A stretch of DNA of 64,000 nucleotides, from NCBI RefSeq assembly GCF_011947265.1, contig NZ_JAATHD010000014.1, positions 98,890-162,889 on the forward strand. Reading direction: 5' to 3'. The position numbers and the translations under genes were made by a program. The stretch is from Paenibacillus sp. HB172176 (GTDB lineage: Bacteria > Bacillota > Bacilli > Paenibacillales > Paenibacillaceae). The notes under the pieces are model-generated. The model was not told the origin of the DNA. It saw nothing but the letters and a program-made list of their open reading frames with translations, and made no database searches. Positions 35,666 to 44,261 of this stretch are shown piece by piece (position 1 is the first letter of the stretch; each line of letters opens with the position of its first letter).

Positions 35666-36323
35666 TCGGCATCCCTCCTTCATGAGCCAGATGGACGCGC
35701 TGCTTAGTCAGCTCCTTCCGCCACGATAGATAACCGGCAACAGCGATGCTGAGGAAGATCACGTAGAGAAAGGCCAGCGCATGCAGATCCTTGTAGCTGT
35801 ACATGCCGATGGACAGAATATCAACCATGATCCAGCAAAGCCAATTTTCCAAATATTTGGACGACAGCAGAAATTGCGCGATTAGGCTTAAGGTCGCGAT
35901 GAACGCGTCCAGGTAGGGAATGGAGGCATCCGTATACTGCGAGAGCAGATGGCCCCACAGCTCTGTTACGACGATGAGAAGGACGAGCAGCAGTGCCGCG
36001 TTCTTCGAAGTGATGCGACGCGTCGGACGCACCTTGCGGCTGCCTCGATCCTTCAGCCAGTAGATCCAGCCGTAGACGCTAAGAACGAAGAAGAACACTT
36101 GCAGCGTCATATCCGCATATAACCGCACCTCCCAAAACATATAGAAGAAGCAGCCGACATTGACCAATCCAATCGGCCATGCCCAGATTTGCTCCCGCGC
36201 CGTGAGCCATACGCAGAGCAAGCCGGTTAAGGTGGCCGTGATTTCAAGCGCGGTCGAGGAGGTATAGACGGCAACAGCGATCATAAAGCCCGTCAGCAGC
36301 AGCATCGTTCCCAATCGGTTCAT
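35652..36323 (-). CDS. pnuC: Nicotinamide riboside transporter PnuC
   Basis: PnuC imports nicotinamide riboside by facilitated diffusion, trapped afterwards by NadR kinase. The 223 residues contain about seven membrane segments and the family signatures REQIWAWPIGLVNVGCFFYMFWEVRLYADM (two overlapping transport motifs) and SSKYLENWLCWIMVDILSIGMY. It lies between pncB (start overlapping the pncB stop) and nadR, in the expected functional order. Confidence 0.94.
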   Translation of the reverse strand: MNRLGTMLLLTGFMIAVAVYTSSTALEITATLTGLLCVWLTAREQIWAWPIGLVNVGCFFYMFWEVRLYADMTLQVFFFVLSVYGWIYWLKDRGSRKVRPTRRITSKNAALLLVLLIVVTELWGHLLSQYTDASIPYLDAFIATLSLIAQFLLSSKYLENWLCWIMVDILSIGMYSYKDLHALAFLYVIFLSIAVAGYLSWRKELTKQRVHLAHEGGMPNGAA

Positions 36324-37780
36324 TCTTCCTCCGCCCCTTGTCCTTGATAGCGTTGTATCAAATCACGCTTCAATTCCCACAGCTCAGTGCTGAGATCCAC
36401 GGGATATTTCTCCGGATTCAGCTTGCGCAAATATTGCGGCCAAAACAAGCTCAGCTGCTCCCGATGATGTTCGCGGATTTCACGAAGCTCAGGCAGTTGG
36501 TAAACCAGCTCTCCCTCCTCAAAGATCGGCCTCAGAAGAGGCATCGCGATATATTCTCTCATGATTTTGTTGAATTGCGGATGAATCGGGTCGAACAGCT
36601 TGATCGGCTGTCCTTCGTCGACATCCGATTCCGCCTGAAGCGCGATATAATCCGCCTCCGCCTTGCCGCTGGCAGGATTAATCATGCGATAGATCGATTT
36701 GATGCCGGGCGTTGTCACCTTCTCCGGATTGCCCGATATTTTGATTACAGGCTTGTATTGTCCCTCCTGCTCTCTGGCAACAAGCTTATAGACGCCGCCA
36801 AGCGCGGGATGATCGGCGGCCGTGATGAGCTGCGTGCCTATGCCCCATATGTCGATGCGTGCTCCCTGCGCCTTCAGCTCCGCGATAATATGCTCGTCGA
36901 GATCATTCGACGCGACGATCTTCACGTCCGCGAGACCCGCTTCATCCAGCATGCGTCTAGCCTCTGCTGACAGATAAGCAAGATCGCCGCTGTCAAGCCT
37001 GATCCCCTTCATCTTCTTCCCTTGCATCTCCAGCGCCTTCGCCGTCCGGATTGCGTTCGGCACGCCGCTGCGCAGCGTGTCGTACGTATCCACCAGCAGC
37101 GTCACCTGATTCGGCAGCGCATTTGCGTACCGCATGAACGCCTCTTCCTCCGACTCATGAAATTGCACCCAGGCATGCGCATGCGTGCCGCTGACCGGCA
37201 TGCCGAACAGCATGCCCGCCCGAAGATTCGAGGTTCCGTCGAAGCCGGCCAGATACGCCGCCCGCGCGCCCCATATCGCCGCATCCGCCTCTTGCGCGCG
37301 GCGCGTGCCGAATTCGAGCAAGCCGTCATGCGGCGCAACCATCTTGATTCGCGCCGCCTTGGTCGCAATTAGCGTCTGATAATTAACGAAGTTAAGCATC
37401 GCCGTTTCAATAAGCTGCGCCTCGAATACACGCGCTTCCACCCGGAGGAGCGGCTCATTCGCGAAGACGATCGTCCCCTCCGGTATCGCGTGCAGCGTGC
37501 CTGTGAAGGAGAAGCGGCCGAGCTCCTCCAGGAACGCCGAATCATAATCCTCCTCTTGCGCCGCAAGGAAGGCCAGCTCCGCCTCTCCGAATGTCAAGCT
37601 TTGAATATAGCGAACGACTCGCTCCAGACCCGCGCAAACAGCGAAGCCGTTGCCGAACGGAAGCTTGCGGAAGTAGAGATCGAATACGGTCTTTTCGTTA
37701 TAAGTCCCCCCCTTCCAATGGGCGTACATCATATTGATTTGATATTTGTCGGTATGAAGCGTCAGATTCTCTCCAGTCAT
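36320..37780 (-). CDS. pncB: Nicotinate phosphoribosyltransferase
   Basis: PncB converts nicotinate and PRPP to nicotinate mononucleotide, the entry step of the Preiss-Handler route. The 486 residues show DKYQINMMYAHW at the start, the EFGTRRAQEADAA active-site segment, GTSNLRAGMLFGMPVSGTHAHAW with the phosphorylatable histidine, and KGIRLDSGDLAYLS. GAGGAGAG precedes the ATG. It follows pncA, which produces its substrate, in the same operon. Confidence 0.95.
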   Translation of the reverse strand: MTGENLTLHTDKYQINMMYAHWKGGTYNEKTVFDLYFRKLPFGNGFAVCAGLERVVRYIQSLTFGEAELAFLAAQEEDYDSAFLEELGRFSFTGTLHAIPEGTIVFANEPLLRVEARVFEAQLIETAMLNFVNYQTLIATKAARIKMVAPHDGLLEFGTRRAQEADAAIWGARAAYLAGFDGTSNLRAGMLFGMPVSGTHAHAWVQFHESEEEAFMRYANALPNQVTLLVDTYDTLRSGVPNAIRTAKALEMQGKKMKGIRLDSGDLAYLSAEARRMLDEAGLADVKIVASNDLDEHIIAELKAQGARIDIWGIGTQLITAADHPALGGVYKLVAREQEGQYKPVIKISGNPEKVTTPGIKSIYRMINPASGKAEADYIALQAESDVDEGQPIKLFDPIHPQFNKIMREYIAMPLLRPIFEEGELVYQLPELREIREHHREQLSLFWPQYLRKLNPEKYPVDLSTELWELKRDLIQRYQGQGAEEE

Positions 37781-37812
37781 GTTGTTCTCTCCTCTCGATT
37801 TGCGTTGCCGGC

Positions 37813-38370
37813 CTACACGCGGATCACCCGATCATTCTCGTAGATTCTCGCGCCAAGCGTGTTCTGGAAATGCCGCAGCGCCCACTCGTGTCCCGTCTCA
37901 TCGAAGCTTGCGACCGCATCCTTGTGAATATGAAGCTTGAAGCCTTTGTTATAAGCGTCCACCGCCGTATGAAGCACGCAGATGTCCGTGCATACGCCGA
38001 TGAGATGAAGCTCGGTTATCCCTCGCGCTCTGAGACGCAATTCCAGATGAGTTCCGGCAAAAGCGCTGTATCGCGTTTTGTCCATCCAATGGAGCTCATT
38101 CCGGTGCCGTTCATAGAGCTCTTGCAGGCTACCGTACAGCCAGCGTCCTTCCGTGCCGCGAATATTATGCGGCGGGAACAAGTCGGTCTCGGGATGATGC
38201 GGATCCCCCTCCTCATGCAGATCCACAGCCAGGACAACCTCGTTCCCCCGCTCCAGATGCGACTGGGCAAGCGCGATAACCCGCTCTTCGATATCAATGG
38301 CCGGCTGTCCGCATGGCAGCCTCCCGTCCACGAAATCAACCGTATAATCGATGATGATCAATGCGTCCAT
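37813..38370 (-). CDS. pncA: Nicotinamidase (isochorismatase family)
   Basis: PncA deamidates nicotinamide to nicotinate. The 185 residues resemble B. subtilis PncA closely: LIIIDYTVDFVDG (catalytic Asp), LAVDLHEEGDPHHPET with the metal-binding Asp/His set, the MDKTRYSAFAGTHLEL lysine motif and the catalytic cysteine in HLIGVCTDICVLHTAVDAYNKGF. I start at 38370, where AAAGGATGAGG gives a normal spacing; the ATG 9 bases upstream touches the ribosome site. It lies 14 bases after nrtR. Confidence 0.95.
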   Translation of the reverse strand: MDALIIIDYTVDFVDGRLPCGQPAIDIEERVIALAQSHLERGNEVVLAVDLHEEGDPHHPETDLFPPHNIRGTEGRWLYGSLQELYERHRNELHWMDKTRYSAFAGTHLELRLRARGITELHLIGVCTDICVLHTAVDAYNKGFKLHIHKDAVASFDETGHEWALRHFQNTLGARIYENDRVIRV

Positions 38371-38383
38371 CTTCCTCATCCTT

Positions 38384-39154
38384 TCAATTGTAAATAGACA
38401 GCTCCCGCCGCTCGTTCGTGAATCGGTAGAGCTGCGCCGCGCGCTGCGAATAGCGATTGGAGAGCTTTAGTCCGCCCTGTGCGTCCCTAACCTCCTCAAT
38501 AATGCCTTTGCGGCTTTGAGTCGAGGTTATTTTGCGAATGAAATTACGTTCCTCGAAGCCTGGCACCACGGTCTGAATCACCTGGTACAGCTCGCTTATC
38601 GTGAATTCCTCCGATAGAAATTCCTTTGCGATCGTCGTCGTAAGCATCTTCTCTCTTATCCTGTCCAGCGCATCCCGTATCATCTGTCTGTGATCGAAGG
38701 CGAGCTCCAAGCGAAGCGCGTCTTCAACCGCAAAGAGCCTCACATCCGAGGCGTCATCATCAGCGCGACGCTCCAGCAGCTTGCTTTCGTTCACCAGAGC
38801 GCAGAACGCATGGGAGATGATCCATCCTCTGGGATCCCTTCCCGGCGTGCTGTATACGTTCAAATAATCCATATGAACATCCTGCACGCCCGCTTCTTCC
38901 GCAAGCTCGCGTCTTGCGCATTCATACATGCTCTCCGATTCTTTGCAGAAGCCTCCAGGTAATGCCCATGCTCCCTCATAAGGCCAGACCTTCCTGCGAA
39001 TAAGCAATAGCTGCAGCTCCCGGTCGGGCAGCGCCTTCTTCGCGGCGACCTTCTCCCGGGAGACGATCGTGAAGATGATAATGTCGCTTGGAGCCCCGTC
39101 CGGCGTGCGGTACTGTTTTGCATCGTAATTTGATTCATTCTCGAGCGGGTTCAT
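38384..39154 (-). CDS. nrtR: NrtR-type Nudix transcriptional regulator of NAD metabolism
   Basis: NrtR repressors sense ADP-ribose or NAD derivatives with a Nudix-fold domain and bind DNA through a C-terminal winged helix. The 256 residues have the N-terminal Nudix domain with a complete Nudix box (GFCKESESMYECARRELAEEAGV), then FTISELYQVIQTVVPGFEERNFIRKI and SNRYSQRAAQLYRF, the winged-helix part. The intact box means it may still hydrolyse a substrate. It is the first gene of the NAD salvage operon and probably represses it through an operator near 39180-39217. Divergent from ku. Confidence 0.9.
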   Translation of the reverse strand: MNPLENESNYDAKQYRTPDGAPSDIIIFTIVSREKVAAKKALPDRELQLLLIRRKVWPYEGAWALPGGFCKESESMYECARRELAEEAGVQDVHMDYLNVYSTPGRDPRGWIISHAFCALVNESKLLERRADDDASDVRLFAVEDALRLELAFDHRQMIRDALDRIREKMLTTTIAKEFLSEEFTISELYQVIQTVVPGFEERNFIRKITSTQSRKGIIEEVRDAQGGLKLSNRYSQRAAQLYRFTNERRELSIYN

Positions 39155-39211
39155 GTCATCGCCTCATTCATTTTAATATTATCAATTAGACATTATCGAT
39201 TCGATATACTC

Positions 39212-39239
39212 ATTATGACATATTAAGAGCGACTGTCAA
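39212..39239 (-). promoter_or_regulatory. Sigma-A promoter of the nrtR operon
   Basis: Minus-strand TTGACA (39239-39234), 16-base spacer, CATAAT (39217-39212). Just downstream lie ATCGA-T-TCGAT (about 39197-39207) and two GATAAT words, candidate NrtR operator sequence within the leader. Confidence 0.65.
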
Positions 39240-39358
39240 CCCTTTTGTTCCATGATTTCCCGATTGGGCAAATTCAAGTCTGCCTCTATTTCTGTCACAG
39301 CGAACGAATAAAGCCCCTGAACCTGACGCAACTTAATGGGAAAAAGGGAGGATTGCAT

Positions 39359-40201
39359 ATGCATACCGTTTGGAAAGGCGCCATCAGCTTCGGATTGGTT
39401 CATGTTCCCGTCAAGATGTTCACCGCCACCGAAGACAAGGATATCCACTTCAGGCAGCTTCACAAGGATTGCGGCATGCCGATCAGCTATCAGAAAACCT
39501 GCAAGCATTGCGATCAAGTGGTCGAGCCCAAGGATATCGTCAAAGGCTTCGAATACGAAAAGGATAAATTCGTTATTGTAAAGGAGGAAGAAATCGACGC
39601 CATCAAGCCCGAATCCGCGCAAACGATTCATATTCTCGACTTTGTCGATCTGAGCGAGATCGATCCGCTCTATTATGTGAAGCCCTACTATCTCTCCCCG
39701 GATTTGACTGGCGCCGGCGCGTACAGCCTGCTTCTCGAGACGATGAAGCAGACGGGGAAAATCGGCATTGCGAAAATATCCATTCGGAGCAAAAGCAGCC
39801 TTGCCGCCATTCGCTCCGTCGGCAATTGCATTTGCCTGGAGACGATGCATTTTCCCGATGAGATAAGGCCCATCGATCAGGTGCCCAATCTGCCGCAGGA
39901 AGCGGCTATTCAAGAGAAGGAGCTGACCATGGCCAAGCTGCTCGTGGAGCAGCTAAGCGAAACCTTCGATCCGTCCAAGTACAAGGACGATTACCGGTTG
40001 GCGCTCTCCGAGCTCATCGAGCACAAGATCGCGGGCGAAAGCATCGATATCGTCGAAGCTCCCGCGGCGGCGAAATCGAATGTCGTTGATCTGATGAGCG
40101 CGCTTCAAGCCAGCCTCGACGCGATGAAGACGCCGACGGATTCCGGAGGCAAGACAAAAGCAAAGGCGAAGCCCAAAAAATCGACGAAGGGAACCGCCTG
40201 A
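39359..40201 (+). CDS. ku: Ku homodimer protein of bacterial NHEJ
   Basis: Bacterial Ku binds double-strand DNA ends and recruits ligase D for end joining, important in spores and stationary cells. The 280 residues begin MHTVWKGAISFGLVHVPV and contain the Ku core (HKDCGMPISYQKTC, KGFEYEKDKFVIV, IDPLYYVKPYYLSP) and a lysine/alanine-rich C-terminal tail (TKAKAKPKKSTKG) that binds DNA. A CHKHC-like pair (TCKHCDQV) is present. AAAAGGGAGG before ATG 39359 fixes the start. No ligD gene is in the window. It is divergent from nrtR. Confidence 0.95.
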   Translation: MHTVWKGAISFGLVHVPVKMFTATEDKDIHFRQLHKDCGMPISYQKTCKHCDQVVEPKDIVKGFEYEKDKFVIVKEEEIDAIKPESAQTIHILDFVDLSEIDPLYYVKPYYLSPDLTGAGAYSLLLETMKQTGKIGIAKISIRSKSSLAAIRSVGNCICLETMHFPDEIRPIDQVPNLPQEAAIQEKELTMAKLLVEQLSETFDPSKYKDDYRLALSELIEHKIAGESIDIVEAPAAAKSNVVDLMSALQASLDAMKTPTDSGGKTKAKAKPKKSTKGTA

Positions 40202-40293
40202 GCCTAACCGCTATACAGAGCGAACGCCTATCCATCCTTCCGCATAGGATGCAGCAGGGCATTGTACATTCGTACAGGAGGGTGTTCGTTCTT

Positions 40294-41712
40294 ATGGTTA
40301 TTGAACTGACTGCAATTCATTATGTATACCTCGCATTTGTGCTTCTCATTATCAGCTTTATGATGATGCGCCGCGATACGTCCCTGGTTTGCATCGTCGG
40401 TATCTTCGTACTGGGACTGCTGTCGACGGAGAGTCTGGTGCGGTCCGTCAGCGGCGTATTCAACAGCTTCATCTACGCCATCACAGAGCTTCTCGGCACC
40501 ATCCTCATTATCTCCATTATCGTTGCCATGAGCCGTATTCTCATTCGAACCGGCATTAACGAAGTAATGGTGTATCCGTTTACAAAACTGATCAAAACGC
40601 CTGCGCTAGCCTTCTGGGTCATCGGCCTGCTCATGATGGTGATGTCCTGGTTTTTCTGGCCTTCGCCTGCCGTCGCGCTTATGGGAGCCGTGCTGCTCCC
40701 TGTTGCCGTGCGGGTCGGCCTTCCGGCGCTCGGCGCCGCCATGGCCATGAACCTGTTCGGCCACGGCATTGCCTTGTCCGGAGATTATATTATTCAGGGC
40801 GCGCCCAAGCTGACGGCGGATGCTGCGGGCTTGCCCGTTGGCGACGTCATGTCCGCAAGCGTTCCGCTCGTCATTGTCATGGGCCTGACAACCACCGTCA
40901 TTGCGTTCTGGCTGCTGCGGAGAGATATGCGCAGAGGCGCTTTCAAGTCGGAGGAGCTCGAATCCAAGAAGTCGGTAATCCCGCATGATGCGGAGCCAGT
41001 CGAGGAGAGCAGCAGCTCTCATCTGTTAAGCGCATCAGCCAAGCGATGGCTTGCCGGCATTATACCGCTGCTCTTCGCCCTTGACGTGGCCGGCATGTTT
41101 CTGTTCGATCTGCAGGGCGGCGACGCTACGGCGCTTGTCGGCGGGACGGCCGTCTTCATCATGATCGTCATCACTATGTTGACCCACCGCTCCCGCGGTC
41201 TCGAGCAAATTACCAAGTTCATCATCGAAGGCTTTCAATTCGGCTTCAAAATATTCGGCCCCGTCATCCCCATCGCCGCCTTCTTCTATCTGGGCGACTC
41301 CGCGTTCACTCAGGTATTCGGCGATTTGCTGCCGGCCGGCTCCCACGGGCTCGTGAACGACCTCGGCGTCGCTCTCGCGAATCATGTGCCGGTCAACAAC
41401 GGCGTAAGCGCCGTCACTCTTACCTCGGTTGGAGCTATCACCGGTCTTGACGGCTCAGGCTTCTCCGGCATCTCGCTGGCGGGCTCCATCGCGCATCTGT
41501 TCTCTGCTGCTTTGGGCGCGGGTGCGGCAACCCTGACCGCCCTCGGTCAAATCTCCGCAATATGGGTCGGCGGCGGCACACTTGTGCCGTGGGCGCTCAT
41601 TCCCGCCGCGGCCATTTGCGGAGTCGACCCGTTTGAGCTCGCCCGCCGCAATCTGAAGCCCGTCGTGATTGGACTTACGGTCACGACGGTGGTCGCGATG
41701 CTCATTCTGTAG
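40294..41712 (+). CDS. Multi-spanning membrane transporter, substrate unknown
   Basis: The 472-residue protein has about twelve hydrophobic segments and resembles the ion-transporter superfamily of organic-acid carriers (GntP/DcuC/CitM-like) in its two-half layout. Notable segments are MSWFFWPSPAVALMGAVLLPVAVRVG, GHGIALSGDYIIQGAPKLTADAAG and the late VGGGTLVPWALIPAAAICGVDPFELARRN. No ATP-binding or MFS motif is seen. AGGAGGG 9 bases before ATG 40294 sets the start. The substrate cannot be told. A terminator follows at 41762-41791. Confidence 0.75.
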   Translation: MVIELTAIHYVYLAFVLLIISFMMMRRDTSLVCIVGIFVLGLLSTESLVRSVSGVFNSFIYAITELLGTILIISIIVAMSRILIRTGINEVMVYPFTKLIKTPALAFWVIGLLMMVMSWFFWPSPAVALMGAVLLPVAVRVGLPALGAAMAMNLFGHGIALSGDYIIQGAPKLTADAAGLPVGDVMSASVPLVIVMGLTTTVIAFWLLRRDMRRGAFKSEELESKKSVIPHDAEPVEESSSSHLLSASAKRWLAGIIPLLFALDVAGMFLFDLQGGDATALVGGTAVFIMIVITMLTHRSRGLEQITKFIIEGFQFGFKIFGPVIPIAAFFYLGDSAFTQVFGDLLPAGSHGLVNDLGVALANHVPVNNGVSAVTLTSVGAITGLDGSGFSGISLAGSIAHLFSAALGAGAATLTALGQISAIWVGGGTLVPWALIPAAAICGVDPFELARRNLKPVVIGLTVTTVVAMLIL

Positions 41713-42190
41713 CTTGCAGCTTGTGATAAAGACTCCGCATATGTGTTAGCTTCATAACTAGCCAGGCTGCCTTTCGGATAAAGCAGCCTGGTTATTGCTT
41801 TTAGGCTCCCAAGTTTGTTCTAGCGAACGCTTTGGTTGGCGTCCTAATTTCATCGTGGCGAGCATTTTGCCTGCTTATGCTGGAATAACTCCAGCTTATA
41901 CTGCTCATTGCCCTCCATTCTCTTTTTATGCTGGAAAAACTCCATCATATATCATCAATCATCGAGAATTTCGGTTGAATTCATGAAATAAACGGGAGGA
42001 TTTCCAGCATATCCGTTATTTTCTTCGATTTCGCAGCAATAAACGGGAGAAATTCCTGTTCCCCACGCTTTACCTCGCAAAATCAGCTCATTTCCCCTCC
42101 ACTTGCCAGGATCAATTCCCTCATTATACAATAGGAAGAATTTCATTGCGCTGTCGGCTGCTAGATACGATTGAATGGAGGAGGAGCAAA
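41713..42190. repeat. Intergenic region with inverted copies of an ATGCTGGAA-ACTCC repeat
   Basis: No gene is seen here. After the hairpin at 41762-41791, two forward blocks (about 41876-41894 and 41928-41943, ATGCTGGAA followed by ACTCC) face two related blocks on the other strand (AATAAACGGGAG at about 41988 and 42039, followed by ATTTCC or AATTCC). It is similar in style to the cluster at 27126-27264 and shares GAAATTCCTG with it. Confidence 0.6.
41762..41798 (+). terminator. Terminator after the transporter gene
   Basis: CCAGGCTGC pairs with GCAGCCTGG around a 12-base loop, followed by TTATTGCTTTT on the plus strand. Confidence 0.7.
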
Positions 42191-42730
42191 ATGAGCGACA
42201 TGAAGCTGGAAACCGGAAGGCTGATCATTCGGGATTTTCGTCAGGAGGACTGGCTAGATGTACATGCCTACGCCAGCAGCCCTCTCGTTGCCACGCATAT
42301 GATATGGGGGCCGAACACCGAAGCGGATACGATGGCATTCATCGATTCCGTCATTCGCATGCAAGAGCAAACGCCGCGAGTCGATTATGAATTCGCCTTG
42401 ATACGGAAGGAAACCGGCAACTTGATTGGAGGCGTCGGTATCCACGTCGTCTCGGACCGAGTTGGCGAGATTGGCTATTGTCTTCATCCCGATTATTGGC
42501 GTCAGGGCTTTGGCTCGGAAGCCGCTCGGGAGATGCTCCGTTTCGGATTTGGCACGCTCGGCCTTCATCGCATCTACGCCACCTGCAGGCCAGACAACAT
42601 CGGTTCTGCGAGCGTCATGAAGAAAATCGGCATGAGGTATGAAGGTCATCTCCGGGAGCATATGTTTCATAAAGGCAAGTGGCCTGACTCGTATCTCCAT
42701 GCCATTCTCGCTCTTGAATTTGCAGACTAA
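42191..42730 (+). CDS. GNAT acetyltransferase (RimJ/RimL type)
   Basis: The 179-residue protein belongs to the N-acetyltransferase group that modifies ribosomal proteins or small amines. It shows LETGRLIIRDFRQEDW, the EIGYCLHPDYWRQGFGSEAAREML acetyl-CoA loop (motif A) and LHRIYATCRPDNIGSASVMKKIGMRYEG (motif B). GGAGGAGGAGC before ATG 42191 is a very strong ribosome site. The substrate is unknown. Confidence 0.88.
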   Translation: MSDMKLETGRLIIRDFRQEDWLDVHAYASSPLVATHMIWGPNTEADTMAFIDSVIRMQEQTPRVDYEFALIRKETGNLIGGVGIHVVSDRVGEIGYCLHPDYWRQGFGSEAAREMLRFGFGTLGLHRIYATCRPDNIGSASVMKKIGMRYEGHLREHMFHKGKWPDSYLHAILALEFAD

Positions 42731-42831
42731 GGCCAGCACGTCCACGTCCACCTCCCCTATCGCCACTAACTTCTGATTCCCGCTTTTGTGGCATATAGAT
42801 AGAATAGACAATATAACGGGGAGATGTTGGC

Positions 42832-43032
42832 ATGACCATTCGCAAAGCTCTTCTGTGCGTATCCGTCGGCTTTATCATTGCCATTCTGGCTATTGGCCTG
42901 CTGCCGTTTCTGGCCGTATTCAGTTGGACCGAAGAACTAGGTATCACCGATGTTTCGCCGCTGGCCTTTCTGGGGAGATTTTATAAGAAGGATAGGAGTC
43001 ATTCAGAGATTGGCGAGGACGAGGATCTCTGA
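42832..43032 (+). CDS. 66-aa single-pass membrane protein
   Basis: A short protein with one long hydrophobic helix (LLCVSVGFIIAILAIGLLPFLAVF) and an acidic tail ending EDEDL. GGGGAG 9 bases upstream of the ATG supports translation. Its base composition still matches the host. It is the last host-like gene before the AT-rich prophage. The function is unknown. Confidence 0.6.
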   Translation: MTIRKALLCVSVGFIIAILAIGLLPFLAVFSWTEELGITDVSPLAFLGRFYKKDRSHSEIGEDEDL

Positions 43033-43070
43033 AGGAGCAAATGGTGTTGTCTTAGCTAAAATAACTTCAG

Positions 43071-43095
43071 AAAAAAAGCCACCTGAGGTGGCTTT
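43071..43095 (-). terminator. Terminator at the left end of the prophage
   Basis: AAAGCCACCT pairs with AGGTGGCTTT (43075-43095) around one base, followed on the minus strand by a T7 run. It ends the leftward phage operon. Confidence 0.85.
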
Positions 43096-43122
43096 AAAGC
43101 TGTTTATTCTGACTCATTACAA

Positions 43123-43374
43123 TTACATCGACCAAATCAGTTGTTCATTCAGATCAATTTGACGAATGTCAACGACTTCAAGAATATCTCCCTTTCTCAT
43201 TTTTAGACATTTTAAATGTTCTTGTATAGCCTTATATAAGGCCACAGCTTCAATATCTTCAAAATATTTATGTATTTCAATTTCTTCCTCAACGATCGAT
43301 GTTACGTATGTTTTTGTAGGAATAACTTTAATATTTGCAATGTCTCTATGTTCAATGTCAACTTCAAAATACAT
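43123..43374 (-). CDS. Hypothetical phage protein, 83 aa
   Basis: I do not recognise it. The protein is soluble and acidic with a beta-rich start (MYFEVDIEHRDIANIKVIPTKTYVTSI), a helical middle (EIEIHKYFEDIEAVALYKAIQEHLKCLKM) and a short end. GGAGG 8 bases before the ATG supports translation. It is the last gene of the leftward group before the terminator. Confidence 0.65.
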   Translation of the reverse strand: MYFEVDIEHRDIANIKVIPTKTYVTSIVEEEIEIHKYFEDIEAVALYKAIQEHLKCLKMRKGDILEVVDIRQIDLNEQLIWSM

Positions 43375-43426
43375 CCCCTATTCCTCCAGCATATTTCAAT
43401 ATTTTAAATTAAATGTATTCATTCTC

Positions 43427-44032
43427 TTATGTCAAATGATCTGTTACAATTTCATAAATCTCTTCGTGCATCTCCTCAATAGTTCGTTTGCCATCCACTA
43501 TGCGATGAATGGGCGAAGAATATTTTTCAGATAACAGGATGAAATCATCCCTAATATATTTTCGATATTCCAATTCCGAATTATAATCTCTCTTCTTATC
43601 AATATTTTTTTTATTTTTTCTGCTCATACAAATCTCTGCAGGTATATCAATGATAATATCTAAATCTGGCTTCCTTAAATGCTTCTGAAGCTGAATAATC
43701 CAATCCATTTCAATACCATCCGTTTTAGCATATATGAATTGACTTAAAGTGTAACTGTCTAAAATTAAAAAATCATAGTTCTGATTTTCAAGTTCATTAA
43801 ACCAGTCTTGCGTATGCTGCATATCCGCTGTCATAATAAGTTCAATCGTTTTTCTTGAGGCTTTCCATTCTTTCTTTCCCCAATTCAAAATCAAATTGCC
43901 AATAGGTTGATCATCGTGACGAAAGTTACTTATTGCAATTTTATACCCTTCAGATTCAAGACGTATTTTTAATAATTCACATGCTATATATTTTTCTGCT
44001 TCGCCACTTCCTTCAATGGCAATGATCTTCAT
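43427..44032 (-). CDS. Thymidylate-kinase-like protein with degenerate active site
   Basis: The 201 residues follow the thymidylate/deoxynucleotide kinase fold: an N-terminal IIAIEG strand, a central LILDSYTLSQFIYA segment (DRY-type motif in true kinases), PDLDIIIDIPAEICMSRKNKK (the usual L-x-D-x-P-x-E-x-x-x-x-R motif) and a lid-like basic helix. The P-loop, however, reads EGSGEAEKY instead of GxDGSGKTT, and the DRY arginine is serine. It may be inactive, a sensor, or use another substrate. GAGGTGATAAA before the ATG is a strong ribosome site. It has its own promoter (44179-44208). Confidence 0.7.
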   Translation of the reverse strand: MKIIAIEGSGEAEKYIACELLKIRLESEGYKIAISNFRHDDQPIGNLILNWGKKEWKASRKTIELIMTADMQHTQDWFNELENQNYDFLILDSYTLSQFIYAKTDGIEMDWIIQLQKHLRKPDLDIIIDIPAEICMSRKNKKNIDKKRDYNSELEYRKYIRDDFILLSEKYSSPIHRIVDGKRTIEEMHEEIYEIVTDHLT

Positions 44033-44050
44033 TTTATCACCTCAATAAAT

Positions 44051-44088
44051 TTTAATATTTTATTTTAATATTTTAAATCAATATTTTA
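44051..44088. repeat. Three tandem copies of an AATATTTTA-type word
   Basis: TTTAATATTTTA (44051-44062), TTTTAATATTTTA (44063-44075) and TCAATATTTTA (44078-44088) follow each other with about 12-13 base spacing, just upstream of the kinase-like gene. Exact TTCAATATTTTA occurs at 43395-43406 and 52711-52722. A phage operator array is possible. Confidence 0.5.
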
Positions 44089-44178
44089 TCAACATTGTAT
44101 TACCACCTCTCAAAGTAAGATAACGACCAAAGTGAGATATTACGTGTGACACCTCTCATGTTGAACGAACACAAGTTG

Positions 44179-44208
44179 AATATATCACTTCAACTAAAAA
44201 ATAGTCAA
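44179..44208 (-). promoter_or_regulatory. Possible sigma-A promoter for the kinase-like gene
   Basis: Minus-strand TTGACT (44208-44203), 18-base spacer, TATATT (44184-44179). The leader of about 140 bases then passes through the AATATTTTA array. Confidence 0.55.
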
Positions 44209-44233
44209 TACAATTCAATATTTAATTTAATTA

Positions 44234-44261
44234 GAACTACTCTAATTCCTTAGAGTAGTTC
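44234..44261 (-). terminator. Hairpin overlapping the end of the YopR-like gene
   Basis: GAACTACTCTAA pairs with TTAGAGTAGTTC around 4 bases; the first arm on the minus strand encodes the last residues and stop codon. The following sequence is AT-rich but not a clean T-tract. Confidence 0.55.
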
